Notes: generated from the letters alone by a model not told the origin. Shown: positions 1-7,814, numbered from the stretch's first letter. The stretch is DNA of 14,736 nucleotides from Vulcanimicrobiia bacterium (GCA_024281135.1 JAMXLG010000391.1:1-14736), one strand, 5' to 3'. Numbers and translations are program-made.

Positions 1-371
1 TCAAATCATTGCAGGATCTTGAGGAGTGGTTTCACTCGCACATCGAGTTTCAAAAGAGATACGGAATGACGCGAGGATGTCCATTCGGAACGGCCGCCAA
101 CGAGATTACGGAAGGTGAAGAAGTAGCGAGGCAAGATCTCGCACTAATCTTCGACACGATTAATAGTCGATTGGCGGCGTTCTTCACTCGAGAGAAGGTT
201 CAGCAGCGGCTCCTACGCGACACAAGCGAAAAAGTGCTCGCGGACTTCTGCATCGGAGCGGTGCAAGGGGCCATGTTAATCGGTAAGGTTAGGCGTAGCA
301 GCGGCGACGCAGAAGCAATCGTGCGCGAAGCTCTTGCGCATATCCGATCATATTTTGTACTTGAATTCTGA
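1..371 (+). CDS. TetR-family transcriptional regulator, C-terminal part (5' end outside window)
   Basis: The reading frame is open from the first full codon (position 3) to a TGA at 369-371, so this is the last ~122 residues of a gene that begins upstream. The DNA-binding HTH is not in the window. What is visible is a helical ligand-binding and dimerisation domain. The segment around GCPFGTAANEI followed by a helix with DLALIFDTIN resembles the C-terminal domain of the TetR/AcrR subgroup that carries a 'GC-x-x-G' motif (LmrA/YxaF-like). A later segment resembles their last dimer helices (FCIGAVQGAMLIGKV). The effector cannot be told. The next gene follows within about 30 bp, so the two may be co-transcribed. 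A TTG at 9 is in frame, but I see no reason to treat it as the true start. Confidence 0.72.
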   Translation, partial: KSLQDLEEWFHSHIEFQKRYGMTRGCPFGTAANEITEGEEVARQDLALIFDTINSRLAAFFTREKVQQRLLRDTSEKVLADFCIGAVQGAMLIGKVRRSSGDAEAIVREALAHIRSYFVLEF

Positions 372-399
372 ATCTTGGAATACTAAGATTCCTAGCATT

Positions 400-807
400 G
401 TGGATAGTCTGTACAGGGACACGTTCGCCGAGTACTTTCGCGATTCTGAGCACGAAGCCGTCATGCAGTGTTGGTCGGAAGCTACCGCATCGATGACCGA
501 GGAGCAGTTCAGGATAGGCGTCGAGCGGCTTGCAGCGCTGCTCGAGCGCGAACATCTGCCAAATGCGATCGTGGACGTCGTCAAAATGGCCTACCGTCCG
601 GCACCGGACTTCGAAGAGTGGCGTCAGGCGAACATCATCCCGCGATACAACGCGGCGGGTGTCCGCAAGTTCGCGTTTATTTTCCCGAGCGGGTTCACCG
701 GTACCGTTGAGAACGGCGTTTCTCCGGCGCCCGAGGGGAAGGCAAAGTTCCCATTTGGATACTTTGGCTCTCGCGAAGGTGCGTTTTCGTGGCTCGCGGC
801 TAATTAA
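400..807 (+). CDS. SpoIIAA/SEC14-like (STAS-fold) small protein
   Basis: A 135-residue soluble protein from GTG 400; the frame is open back to a TTG at 334, which would overlap the TetR gene by 38 bp. I prefer GTG 400 because it gives the usual length of this family and no long overlap, but neither start has a strong Shine-Dalgarno. The pattern resembles the STAS/SEC14-like 'SpoIIAA-like' family: a W-x-E-x-x-x-S-MTEEQF segment, a long helix, a strand (AIVDVVKMAY), a W-R-Q-x-x-I-I-P-R helix, a G-V-R-K-F-A-F-I-F-P strand, and a final GYFGSREGAFSWL helix. Such proteins are cytoplasmic, and their binding partners are mostly unknown. It is convergent with the next gene, with only four bases between the stop codons. 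Family assignment is by eye and moderate. Confidence 0.6.
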   Translation: MDSLYRDTFAEYFRDSEHEAVMQCWSEATASMTEEQFRIGVERLAALLEREHLPNAIVDVVKMAYRPAPDFEEWRQANIIPRYNAAGVRKFAFIFPSGFTGTVENGVSPAPEGKAKFPFGYFGSREGAFSWLAAN

Positions 808-811
808 GAAT

Positions 812-1129
812 TTATTGCAATGCCGTGTGCCTCAACCAGTCGAGCCTATCGATAATTGCGTCGGCAGTGGAATCAACGGTATCGGCTTTGTGCTGTGTAG
901 AGCGCGATGCGTCAGGGCCACAGCGGAACGTCACCAGCAGATCACCTGATGAACGGTCCTGCGTGACACTGGCTTCCGCGCCACCAAGACGCCATACGTT
1001 TGCCAGATGATAGAAGCCGCGAACGTCTCGCTCCTTGGCTCGAGCGGCGATACGCTCCGCAAGCTCGTGAAGGAAGTCGCGGTATTCAAGTCTACCGTTT
1101 TGTTTAGAAGTCTCGACTTCGTTAAGCAT
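812..1129 (-). CDS. Small conserved-looking protein of unknown function with FNR-type upstream site
   Basis: A 105-residue soluble protein that I do not recognise. The start at 1129 (ATG, protein MLNEVETSK...) is chosen over longer in-frame options because a strong Shine-Dalgarno (GAGGTGAA, complement of 1133-1140) sits 5-6 bases before it. The N-terminal half is a charged amphipathic helix (YRDFLHELAERIAARAKERD). The C-terminal half looks like alternating strands (EASVTQD..., DLLVTFRCG) and a closing helix (ADAIIDRLDWLR). There is one cysteine and no membrane segment or signal peptide. A perfect TTGAT-N4-ATCAA palindrome lies about 60 bp upstream, so it is probably controlled by a CRP/FNR-family protein. 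Its tail faces the STAS-like gene. Confidence 0.62.
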   Translation of the reverse strand: MLNEVETSKQNGRLEYRDFLHELAERIAARAKERDVRGFYHLANVWRLGGAEASVTQDRSSGDLLVTFRCGPDASRSTQHKADTVDSTADAIIDRLDWLRHTALQ

Positions 1130-1189
1130 TCGTTCACCTCGTGCGTTAGATATCACCATCATCGTAATACTTGCGCCAATGTTGGTCGA

Positions 1190-1203
1190 TTGATTTGAAT
1201 CAA
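1190..1203 (-). promoter_or_regulatory. Perfect FNR/DNR-type binding palindrome upstream of the 812-1129 gene
   Basis: The sequence TTGATTTGAATCAA is a perfect TTGAT-N4-ATCAA inverted repeat, the classic FNR/DNR/NNR consensus. Reading leftwards, TATTAC (complement of 1164-1169) follows after 20 bases and could serve as a -10 box. This would put the palindrome centre near -40, close to the -41.5 of class II activator sites. The expected transcript starts near 1157 and leads into the gene starting at 1129. Site seen directly; regulator and promoter use inferred. Confidence 0.6.
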
Positions 1204-1266
1204 CTTTGCCGGAAATGATTGAGCGAGCAAAAGTTGACCTGTGTTATAAATGAATCACACCATAGC

Positions 1267-1297
1267 AAGAGCCCGGCGAAATTCGCCGGGCTCTTTT
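1267..1297. terminator. Strong hairpin terminator at the 3' end of the TonB-dependent receptor gene
   Basis: AAGAGCCCGGCGAA (1267-1280) and TTCGCCGGGCTCTT (1282-1295) are exact inverted repeats, giving a GC-rich stem of at least 11 bp. The hairpin sits about 30 bp beyond the stop of the leftward receptor gene, so it probably ends that transcript. The T-run (1294-1297), however, is on the plus strand; on the minus strand only TT follows the stem. It may therefore act in both directions or mainly shield the receptor gene from rightward transcription. Confidence 0.72.
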
Positions 1298-1325
1298 CTC
1301 GCCCACATCCGAAGTTTTCGAGCCG

Positions 1326-4300
1326 TCAGATTTTGATCTGCGCCTGCAGATAGAAGTTGAACGGCTGCGTCGTTTGGTTGAACGTTCCACCCGCCGTATT
1401 CGTGTTCACTGCGCCGTAGTAGGCGCCGTATGGATATTGAACTTGGCGTGGGAAGCTCGCTACTGTTGCCGGTGGATTGTACACGTTTCCGACCGGAACA
1501 AGTCCGCCACTGCCTCCATTGACGAGGCCGTAAGAGCACACGTGGTTGTTGCCAACGGTCCACGCAGCTTTGGTTCCGCCCCAGCACGTGTTCAGGAGAT
1601 TTGCCAGCGTTGCAACTAGCGTAATCTTCGGCGATACGTCGTAACTGAGTTGCAGGTTTGCCAGGAGTTGATTGGGTTCCACAAACGATCCGATGTTATC
1701 AAACGACCCCGTATACGGATCGGGAATAGCGAGCGTTCCACAGTTTGTTGCATCGAATGCTCCGCCGCCCGCGGCGCCGTATGGATAGCGAGGATCTCCC
1801 GCCGTTACGGCACCGGCTAGCGGGGCTCCGCACGTCGTCGGATTGATGCCGGGTGTCGTCTCCGGCTCACCATAGCGAGCACCGCCTTGGAACTGCAATG
1901 ACGGTGTAACCGCAAATTGACGATGCTTGTAGTTCAGGACGAGCGTCGCCACATATGGCGCACCATAGGCTACCGCATATGACTGGATCGGTCCCGGGAA
2001 GTTTGTGTAAGTTGCGAAATCCGAGTTAGGGTTGATTGACGCCGCGAGTGGGGCGTTGTAGTACGGATTCGCGACGGCGCCCGCTGCAGTGCACGCAACG
2101 GGGGAACCGCCGGCATAACAGGGAGCGCCGCCTCCGGCCTTCGTGAGCGCATTGTACGCCGCGATATCACCGTTAATGCTCGTCACAACCGTCGACCCGT
2201 TGCTGAGCGCTTTGTACTGAATCGTCGAGTACGTGTACGCGAACGAGAGCAGTCCCGAGAAGCCATCTCGTGTTAAGTCGCCCTTGTCGATCGCAAGCTC
2301 GAAGCCGCGACTCGTTTGGTGTCCGACGTTCAAGCCCGATGCGAAACCAGTCTTTGGATCGAGGAAGAATTGCTGCAGCTGGTTCTTTGTCGAACGTAGG
2401 AACGGCGTCACTTTGTACGTCCAATCGGTTCCGTGGACGTGCTTCTCGAGGGAGAGATCGAAGTTTTCCGACGTCGGCGGAAGGATGTCATGGAGGCCCG
2501 GAGAGGTGAACCCGAGGCTATAGAACGCACTCGAACCCGGAAGTTCGAAAGGCGTGTCTTCTTCGAGTGTATTGTATTGAACGAACGCTGCATTCGGTGG
2601 TTCCGCATAATTGCCGGCTGAGAATCGGAGGACCGTCTCCGGATTTACGGTGTAAGTTGCTCCGAGCCGCGGTTCAAATACGTTGTGCGTAGTCGTTCCG
2701 AACGTGTTCACCATGTTTGCCGCGGTGTATCCGCTTGGACACGCGTTACTCGGAAGAAGCCCGAGCGTCGACTTATCGACCGGTTGACCTAGGGAGTTGA
2801 CGCAGTTGTCGAGGTTCCACGCGCGGTACCAGAATGCACGCGCCGCGTCGCCCGTCGTGTCTTGCCCCACGAATTGGAAGCGGTCTTCACGCAAGCCGAT
2901 ATTGAAGAACAGTTTATCGTTCGGGCGATACTCGTCGGTAAGCGACAGCGCTGAAAACCGTGGTTGTACCGCGTTGTAGGTGGCCCATTGTGAATTCTCG
3001 GCGATGAGCCAGGTGCACGGACCGGAGGCTCCGCCCGGAATGTTACACGAGGATGCAAGAGCCGGAGGCGTTCCCGCCATGACTCCGCTCCAGGTCGCGA
3101 AGTTCGCGCGATTTCCGTTCGCATCGCCCGAAGGATTGCACGTGATTTCAGCTCCTGACGGGTCGAAGCAATAGCCGCTCAGAGGATCGTTTGCATTAAC
3201 CATAACGATGCCTCGCGAGCGCGAACCGGCGGCGTTGAGCATTTGCGTGTTGTTATCTCGTACCGAGGTCGCAGTCGTGTAGGAGGCCTGTACAGAGAAT
3301 AGATGTTGTGCGCTGAACTGTTTGCTGAACGTCGCGCTGAGTCCGCGCGTGTGAGAACTCAACTCGTAATCGGAAGCACAACAAGCGACGTAGGTTGCAA
3401 ATGTGCTCTGCGGTCCCCATTGGAACCAGTCGCTGTAGTATGTGTATCCGTAGAGACGTAAATATGCGTCGCTACCAAAGGACTTTTGATATTGTAATTT
3501 CACGATTTCTTGATTGTTCGTCGTATGATCGCGTAGATCGTATGGCATTGTGCCGTCGAAGGGATGCTGCGAAGACGAAGGGTAATAGTACGGCGAAACG
3601 CACGAACTGTTTAGGGTTGTGGTCGTGGTTCCGACGCCGCCACAGGTCCATTGGAAACCATCGGTCCATGTAGGCGCGTTGGCGGCACCACCATAAGCGG
3701 CCGGTCCCCCGACATCATTGGTAGAGCTAAAAGCACTGTTTGAAAGATATCCGCTATTCCACAGCAATTGGATATCGTCACGGGTGTTGCCGTTTTTGTG
3801 CGGTATCGCGAAGTGGAAATTCATGACGACATCGCGATCGCTGATGCTATTTTGAAACGACAACGGATACGGCGCTATTGCGTAGCAACCGATGGGAGCG
3901 AGTGTCGAAGAACATCCGCCCGTCCCTGCCGGAATGCCGAATAGCGGCGCCGCGTATTGCGTCAGTGACGCGCCGTCTTGCTGATCGACGTAGCGGAAAT
4001 TCTGATCGTATCCGCCGATTCCGACGTAGTACGAGAACAGACGGTCAGGAGACGCGCCGCCGGCTTCTCCGGAGAGTTTATGGTAAAACACCGGCGTGCC
4101 AATGCCGAAATTCGCGGTCGCGAAGCCGGGATACGTTCCAGTCTTGATCACCTGGTTGATATAGCCGGCTAACCCTTGACCTTCGGAGTTCGCAGGCGTT
4201 GCGCCGGTGTAGACCTGAAGTTCCTGTTGGCCAAGCGATGACGCCGAACCCGACGGATAGTTGTCAAATGAACGATTCACGGGAACCCCGTCGATTTCGT

Positions 4301-4886
4301 ATCCGACCTGGTTGTAGTCTCCGCCCCGGATATGTACGGTCTGGAAATATCCCATCTGATTGATCGGAACGAACGCGCCTGGAACCGACGCGATCGCCGA
4401 ATAGGCGCTATCCAGCGAGCCGCCACCGCCGAGTGCTGAAAGCTTCTGCTGCGTCGCCGCATTGACGGAATAGATGTCCGCGGTAGTACCGCTTTTTACA
4501 AGCGAACCCGATGACTGCGATGTAACGCGCGCAATCGTTCGCAATTCCGGAGTCATTCGGATCGCAAGCGTCTGAGTTGCATCAGCGAACACCGTGACAC
4601 CGGCAACGCTTTGCGGTTGGAACCCTTGCTTCTCAACAGCGACTGTGTATGTGTCCGGCGATAGTGAAATGAATGTAAACGCGCCCGCTGCGTCAGACGT
4701 TGTGCTTACGGATTGAGCGGGACTGGAGACCTTTACGACGGCGCCGGCGATCGGCGTCCCCGTGACAGTCAGGACCGCACCGCTTAACCTGCCCGTGGTG
4801 CCGGCCAGTGCCCATGTTACCTGACAGAACATTGCCACGAATAGGAGAAGCGCCACGATCGACTGTCGTAGTCGATATCGTGACAT
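1326..4886 (-). CDS. TonB-dependent outer-membrane receptor with carboxypeptidase-regulatory-like domain
   Basis: A 1186-residue outer-membrane transporter that should import a bound ligand using TonB energy. The start at 4886 is preferred to the ATG at 4898 because GGAG lies six bases before it. Residues 1-28 form a signal peptide (positive MSRYRLR, hydrophobic core, ALA cleavage site). Residues ~32-111 are a carboxypeptidase-regulatory-like beta-sandwich (GAVLTVTGTPIAGA..., DTYTVAVEKQGF). Residues ~135-252 are the plug, with HIRGGDYNQVGYEIDGVPV at 185-203. The rest is a beta-barrel rich in Tyr/Phe/Trp strands, ending FNFYLQAQIKI. The mature protein has 18 cysteines in nine near-neighbour pairs, probably loop disulfides. 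The ligand cannot be told from sequence. Such receptors in Acidobacteriota-like bacteria are often assigned to glycans, peptides or chelates. An AraC regulator lies 100 bp upstream on the same strand. Confidence 0.93.
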   Translation of the reverse strand: MSRYRLRQSIVALLLFVAMFCQVTWALAGTTGRLSGAVLTVTGTPIAGAVVKVSSPAQSVSTTSDAAGAFTFISLSPDTYTVAVEKQGFQPQSVAGVTVFADATQTLAIRMTPELRTIARVTSQSSGSLVKSGTTADIYSVNAATQQKLSALGGGGSLDSAYSAIASVPGAFVPINQMGYFQTVHIRGGDYNQVGYEIDGVPVNRSFDNYPSGSASSLGQQELQVYTGATPANSEGQGLAGYINQVIKTGTYPGFATANFGIGTPVFYHKLSGEAGGASPDRLFSYYVGIGGYDQNFRYVDQQDGASLTQYAAPLFGIPAGTGGCSSTLAPIGCYAIAPYPLSFQNSISDRDVVMNFHFAIPHKNGNTRDDIQLLWNSGYLSNSAFSSTNDVGGPAAYGGAANAPTWTDGFQWTCGGVGTTTTTLNSSCVSPYYYPSSSQHPFDGTMPYDLRDHTTNNQEIVKLQYQKSFGSDAYLRLYGYTYYSDWFQWGPQSTFATYVACCASDYELSSHTRGLSATFSKQFSAQHLFSVQASYTTATSVRDNNTQMLNAAGSRSRGIVMVNANDPLSGYCFDPSGAEITCNPSGDANGNRANFATWSGVMAGTPPALASSCNIPGGASGPCTWLIAENSQWATYNAVQPRFSALSLTDEYRPNDKLFFNIGLREDRFQFVGQDTTGDAARAFWYRAWNLDNCVNSLGQPVDKSTLGLLPSNACPSGYTAANMVNTFGTTTHNVFEPRLGATYTVNPETVLRFSAGNYAEPPNAAFVQYNTLEEDTPFELPGSSAFYSLGFTSPGLHDILPPTSENFDLSLEKHVHGTDWTYKVTPFLRSTKNQLQQFFLDPKTGFASGLNVGHQTSRGFELAIDKGDLTRDGFSGLLSFAYTYSTIQYKALSNGSTVVTSINGDIAAYNALTKAGGGAPCYAGGSPVACTAAGAVANPYYNAPLAASINPNSDFATYTNFPGPIQSYAVAYGAPYVATLVLNYKHRQFAVTPSLQFQGGARYGEPETTPGINPTTCGAPLAGAVTAGDPRYPYGAAGGGAFDATNCGTLAIPDPYTGSFDNIGSFVEPNQLLANLQLSYDVSPKITLVATLANLLNTCWGGTKAAWTVGNNHVCSYGLVNGGSGGLVPVGNVYNPPATVASFPRQVQYPYGAYYGAVNTNTAGGTFNQTTQPFNFYLQAQIKI

Positions 4887-4935
4887 ATGTTTCTCCATTT
4901 GAAGTATGTGGTTACACGCTATGAAACTATCAGGG

Positions 4936-4969
4936 ATTGTAGAATTCGTCGCTCACGATCGAATGATCG
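4936..4969 (-). promoter_or_regulatory. Candidate receptor promoter with an inverted repeat in the -35 region
   Basis: Reading leftwards, TACAAT (complement of 4936-4941) is a good -10 box 50 bp before the receptor start. No good -35 box is found at the right spacing. Instead an exact inverted repeat CGATC-GAAT-GATCG (4956-4969) covers that place. A weak -35 replaced by a dyad suggests activator control; the AraC-type protein encoded just upstream is the obvious candidate. This is inference from layout. Confidence 0.35.
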
Positions 4970-4986
4970 CGAATAGAATCCGACGT

Positions 4987-5853
4987 TTACTCGCGTTGGC
5001 GGCGCAACTCGGCCGGCGTTATTCCGTGGAAACGCCGAACGGATCGCGACATATGGCTTTGGTTCGCAAACCCGCAGCGCAGCGCGATTTCCGATAGCTC
5101 TAAGGAGGAACCAGTGATGAGATCAACGGCGCGTCGAACCCGAGCCCTTAAGACAAATTGATGCGGACTCGACCCCGTTGACTTCTTGAAGAGCACGTTG
5201 AAATGCGAACCGCTCGCGCTTACGACAGAAGCGAGTTCCTGTAGCGAGAGATCTCGAGCTACATTTTCATCGATATATTCGAGCAGTTGCTGCAGTTGCC
5301 GCTTCGGAAGCCCGCCGATCGGTGAGCGTGTGCCGCGGTATTGGCTCAGTAGCCTCGCCGCAAGTGCCGTCGCAAGTGATTCCGCGTAGAGGCGCCCAAT
5401 CGGGTTTTCGGCTTGCAATTCTGCGCAGAGCGATGAAAGAATATACTGAATCGGCTTGTCCCAAAAATGTAAACGCAACTCAAGCGACACGCCGTCTGCA
5501 TTCATACCGAGCGATTCCGCGACGCCGTTCATCAGCGCGGGAGTTAAACTCACGCGGAGCTTGACGGTGGGCGTTGCCGTCTCCCAAGTTCGCCAGTATC
5601 CCGCGGGAACAATCTCGAGGTCACCCGGGAGCTCGACGCGGTGCTCGTAGATCTGCCCGCATCGCGCCGCGACCGCCGCGGGCCGGCCCACGTGCATCGT
5701 GACCGTGTTATTCGGCATGAAGTCGTTTGAGGATCCGTCGCTCACCTCGTATAACGCGGCATCACAACCCTGCCACGACCGGCCCCGACTCGAAGCAAGT
5801 ATGTTGAAGGTTATCCGTCGATAGGGGCTATCGATGCAAGACCGTTGATCCAC
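4987..5853 (-). CDS. AraC-family transcriptional regulator
   Basis: A 288-residue regulator starting with GTG at 5853; no clear Shine-Dalgarno, so the exact start is uncertain by a few codons. The C-terminal ~100 residues are the AraC/XylS double HTH domain: first helix-turn-helix ~203-225 (LSLQELASVVSASGSHFNVLF), second ~252-275 (LSEIALRCGFANQSHMSRSV), ending with the family signature G-I-T-P-A-E-L-R at 277-284. The N-terminal ~180 residues resemble the cupin-like sensor region of AraC proteins with W-Q-G and N-T-V-T-M-H-V-G-R-P motifs, which binds an unknown small molecule. It lies between the hydrolase pair and the receptor gene, all on one strand, and most likely activates the receptor, the hydrolases, or both. 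The receptor start is ~100 bp downstream, with its own candidate promoter. Confidence 0.92.
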   Translation of the reverse strand: MDQRSCIDSPYRRITFNILASSRGRSWQGCDAALYEVSDGSSNDFMPNNTVTMHVGRPAAVAARCGQIYEHRVELPGDLEIVPAGYWRTWETATPTVKLRVSLTPALMNGVAESLGMNADGVSLELRLHFWDKPIQYILSSLCAELQAENPIGRLYAESLATALAARLLSQYRGTRSPIGGLPKRQLQQLLEYIDENVARDLSLQELASVVSASGSHFNVLFKKSTGSSPHQFVLRARVRRAVDLITGSSLELSEIALRCGFANQSHMSRSVRRFHGITPAELRRQRE

Positions 5854-5910
5854 ATGGTAAGGAACGCGTCATTGAACAACACGGTGACGCATGTTAAATC
5901 GAATCGTTGT

Positions 5911-5942
5911 TTTATATCAATCCTCGGCGGAATATTCTCCGC
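5911..5942 (-). promoter_or_regulatory. Candidate extended -10 promoter and dyad upstream of the AraC gene
   Basis: Reading leftwards, TGA-TATAAA (complement of 5911-5919) fits an extended -10 promoter element about 60 bp before the AraC start. Immediately upstream is an inverted repeat GCGGA-N6-TCCGC (5927-5942) at about -30, where a repressor or autoregulator could bind. No T-run follows the dyad on the minus strand, so it is not a convincing terminator for the hydrolase genes that end at 5966. Confidence 0.35.
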
Positions 5943-5965
5943 ACGTGTGTCATGTTTTCGTCACG

Positions 5966-6763
5966 CTAGATGCTTGTCGGTTTAAGAGACCAGTCGAGAG
6001 CGTAATCGGCGATGGCCTCCCAGCCGGGAACGACGCCTGTGAAGTGCGGACGATCGGCAAATTCTTTGACTGACGTAACCGAAGGCGAGCGCGAGATCAG
6101 CTCGTAGTTGTTCATCGTGTATCCAGGTGTGACTAAATGGTCCGATCCGCCCGCTATCAGAAGGATCGGCGGGCGTTGGATTGTCACATCGATGCGAGCC
6201 GGGGAGTGCGGCACAAAGTTCTCAAAGGCTCCCTCGAATAGCACGCGGTTCGCGCACGGAATCGCGTGTGCGTCATAGAGGGCTTTGCTATCGTCCGGTG
6301 TCAGCGTGTTGGTGAATGCGTAGTGAAACTGCTCCGGAGTCAGCATTGTCGCTTTTGAGACGTTGAGCGGGTTGGCAAGAACCGGAGCCGTCGCTTTCAG
6401 TGTCGAGAAGGGCAGATCCAAAACGCCGGCCGGTGCCGTCGCATCGACTCCGACGACGGCAGATCCCAATCCGCGGTACGCGAGCAATTGTGCAAAGAGA
6501 CCGCCGAAAGAGTGACCCATGATGATAGCGGATGAATCAAATGCGCGAACGGAAGCTTCCAGGTGATCAACAATCTTTTCGATCGTGAGATCGATCAGAG
6601 GCGATGGATCGGATCGTAGATCTTCAACGGATCCGTCGAGCCCCGGCCAAGTGGCAGCAATAACATTGTAACCGCGAGCCTCATAGCGATCGACCCAATT
6701 TTGCCAGCTGCTTGTCGTCAAGAACAAGCCGTGGATCAATACAACCGATTTTTGCTCCGTCAT
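5966..6763 (-). CDS. Cytoplasmic alpha/beta-fold hydrolase (serine type)
   Basis: A 265-residue alpha/beta hydrolase with no signal peptide. The oxyanion-hole HG is at 11-12 (VVLIHGLF). The nucleophile elbow is G-H-S-F-G-G with Ser85; the likely acid is Asp208 in G-G-S-D-H and the likely base His240 in R-P-H-F. The triad is therefore complete, and an esterase, lipase or lactonase-like activity is expected. The sequence R-P-H-F-T-G-x-V-P-G-W near the C-terminus resembles a subgroup of proteobacterial and actinobacterial hydrolases with no firm substrate. It begins 12 bp after the upstream hydrolase ends, so both are very likely on one transcript. The Shine-Dalgarno is poor, which fits translation partly dependent on the upstream gene. 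Substrate unknown. Confidence 0.9.
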   Translation of the reverse strand: MTEQKSVVLIHGLFLTTSSWQNWVDRYEARGYNVIAATWPGLDGSVEDLRSDPSPLIDLTIEKIVDHLEASVRAFDSSAIIMGHSFGGLFAQLLAYRGLGSAVVGVDATAPAGVLDLPFSTLKATAPVLANPLNVSKATMLTPEQFHYAFTNTLTPDDSKALYDAHAIPCANRVLFEGAFENFVPHSPARIDVTIQRPPILLIAGGSDHLVTPGYTMNNYELISRSPSVTSVKEFADRPHFTGVVPGWEAIADYALDWSLKPTSI

Positions 6764-6775
6764 CTAGGTCGCCCC

Positions 6776-7696
6776 TTACTGCGCTTCGAGAAAACGGCTT
6801 ACTGCCGCCATCGTTTCTGCCGGTTTTTCCTCCAGGATCCAGTGACCGGCGCCATTCACGACGACGACGGTAACGTGGTCCGATATGAGCTTTGCTTGTG
6901 AGGCGAGCGCTGTTCCGAGCGATTTCTCTCCGCCGATTGACAGTACAGGAATCGTCAACTTCGTCTTCGCAAGTTGTGCAAAGTCGATTGCGGTTTGGGG
7001 AAACTTTGCGAAGTAGCCCCAACCGGCTGCCATGCGACCGGGACGCGAATACGCAGCGACATAGTTGGCCCGGTCAGTTGCAGATAGTGAACGCGAAGCA
7101 TTGGCTGCGAGATCGTTCCAGAAAAATGCGAAATAAATGGTTTCGCGACCCGAAACCAACGCGAGCGGCGTCGGCCCGTAGAACCGAAAATGCCAATAGT
7201 TCGGTGAATCGTATATCGGTTGCCAGCCCTCCACGCCCGGAATAAACGCGTCTAGGAGCGCGAGGCGTGTAACCTCGCTCCGATACAATGCGGCGTAACC
7301 ATATGCGACCATCAGGCCAATGTCGTGTCCCACGACCATCACCTTGCGGTAGCCAAGCGCGTGGACAACAGCGTGGATCCTTTGCGCGGCCGTCTTCATG
7401 TCGAGCCCACTCGATGGTATAGACGAATTGCCGATGCCCGGAAGGTCAGGCGCTACGATCGTAAACCTGGACTTGAGCCGTTCCGCAAGCGGCTTCCACA
7501 TGCGCGAGTCTTGCGTGTAGCCGTGAAGAAGCACGACGACCGGACCGCTGCCGCCAACGGTCACGCTTACCGTGCCGCCATCGACGGGCACACTGCGCGT
7601 GTGAAAGTCCGGTCCGAAGTCGACCGCGAATGCTTGAGCCGGCGAGGCTGAAGAAAAGAACAGGACCAACGAGAAAAGAACGAGCAGTGCCCTCAT
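6776..7696 (-). CDS. Exported alpha/beta hydrolase, epoxide hydrolase/dehalogenase type (Asp nucleophile)
   Basis: A 306-residue hydrolase. The start at 7696 (MRALLVLF...) is chosen over the upstream in-frame codon at 7756 because it has an AAGGGGG ribosome site 7 bases upstream and opens directly with a signal peptide. That peptide has a hydrophobic stretch ending ASPAQA around residue 22, so the enzyme is probably periplasmic. The oxyanion region is H-G-Y-T-Q (58-62). The nucleophile position carries Asp125 in G-H-D-I-G, typical of epoxide hydrolases and haloalkane/haloacetate dehalogenases rather than esterases. The base is His285 in G-H-W-I-L-E-E. A cap domain with W-H-F-R-F-Y and G-R-E-T-I-Y-F-x-F-F-W lies between. 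It leads a leftward operon with a second hydrolase and diverges from a TetR gene that probably represses it. Confidence 0.9.
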   Translation of the reverse strand: MRALLVLFSLVLFFSSASPAQAFAVDFGPDFHTRSVPVDGGTVSVTVGGSGPVVVLLHGYTQDSRMWKPLAERLKSRFTIVAPDLPGIGNSSIPSSGLDMKTAAQRIHAVVHALGYRKVMVVGHDIGLMVAYGYAALYRSEVTRLALLDAFIPGVEGWQPIYDSPNYWHFRFYGPTPLALVSGRETIYFAFFWNDLAANASRSLSATDRANYVAAYSRPGRMAAGWGYFAKFPQTAIDFAQLAKTKLTIPVLSIGGEKSLGTALASQAKLISDHVTVVVVNGAGHWILEEKPAETMAAVSRFLEAQ

Positions 7697-7726
7697 GGGA
7701 AGCCCCCTTCTTAGACGTTTTTCGAG

Positions 7727-7732
7727 ATTGTA
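7727..7732 (-). promoter_or_regulatory. Candidate -10 box of the hydrolase operon
   Basis: Reading leftwards, TACAAT (complement of 7727-7732) is a five-of-six -10 match 30 bp upstream of the exported hydrolase start. It leaves a short leader holding the AAGGGGG ribosome site. The -35 region is GC-rich and poor, as expected for a regulated promoter. I could not settle on one TetR operator in the 123 bp between the divergent genes. Confidence 0.35.
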
Positions 7733-7784
7733 TGGCGGCGGCTGCCCCGGCACCACGGACGAAAACCCGTACGTTTGGCGGCGC

Positions 7785-7814
7785 TTGACCCCACGCTTTT
7801 CTGGACTCTATAGT
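7785..7814 (+). promoter_or_regulatory. Promoter of the TetR gene, giving a leaderless mRNA
   Basis: TTGACC (7785-7790) and TATAGT (7809-7814) match sigma-70 -35 and -10 boxes with an 18-bp spacer. Only five bases separate the -10 box from the ATG at 7820, so transcription should begin at or within a base or two of the start codon. No Shine-Dalgarno is present upstream. The mRNA is therefore most likely leaderless. Confidence 0.6.

Noticed and set aside
1255..1587. A 110-residue minus-strand frame overlapping the receptor 3' end and terminator
   Set aside because: It runs through the strong hairpin and in another frame of the receptor gene, with Trp/Arg/Gln-rich low-quality sequence.
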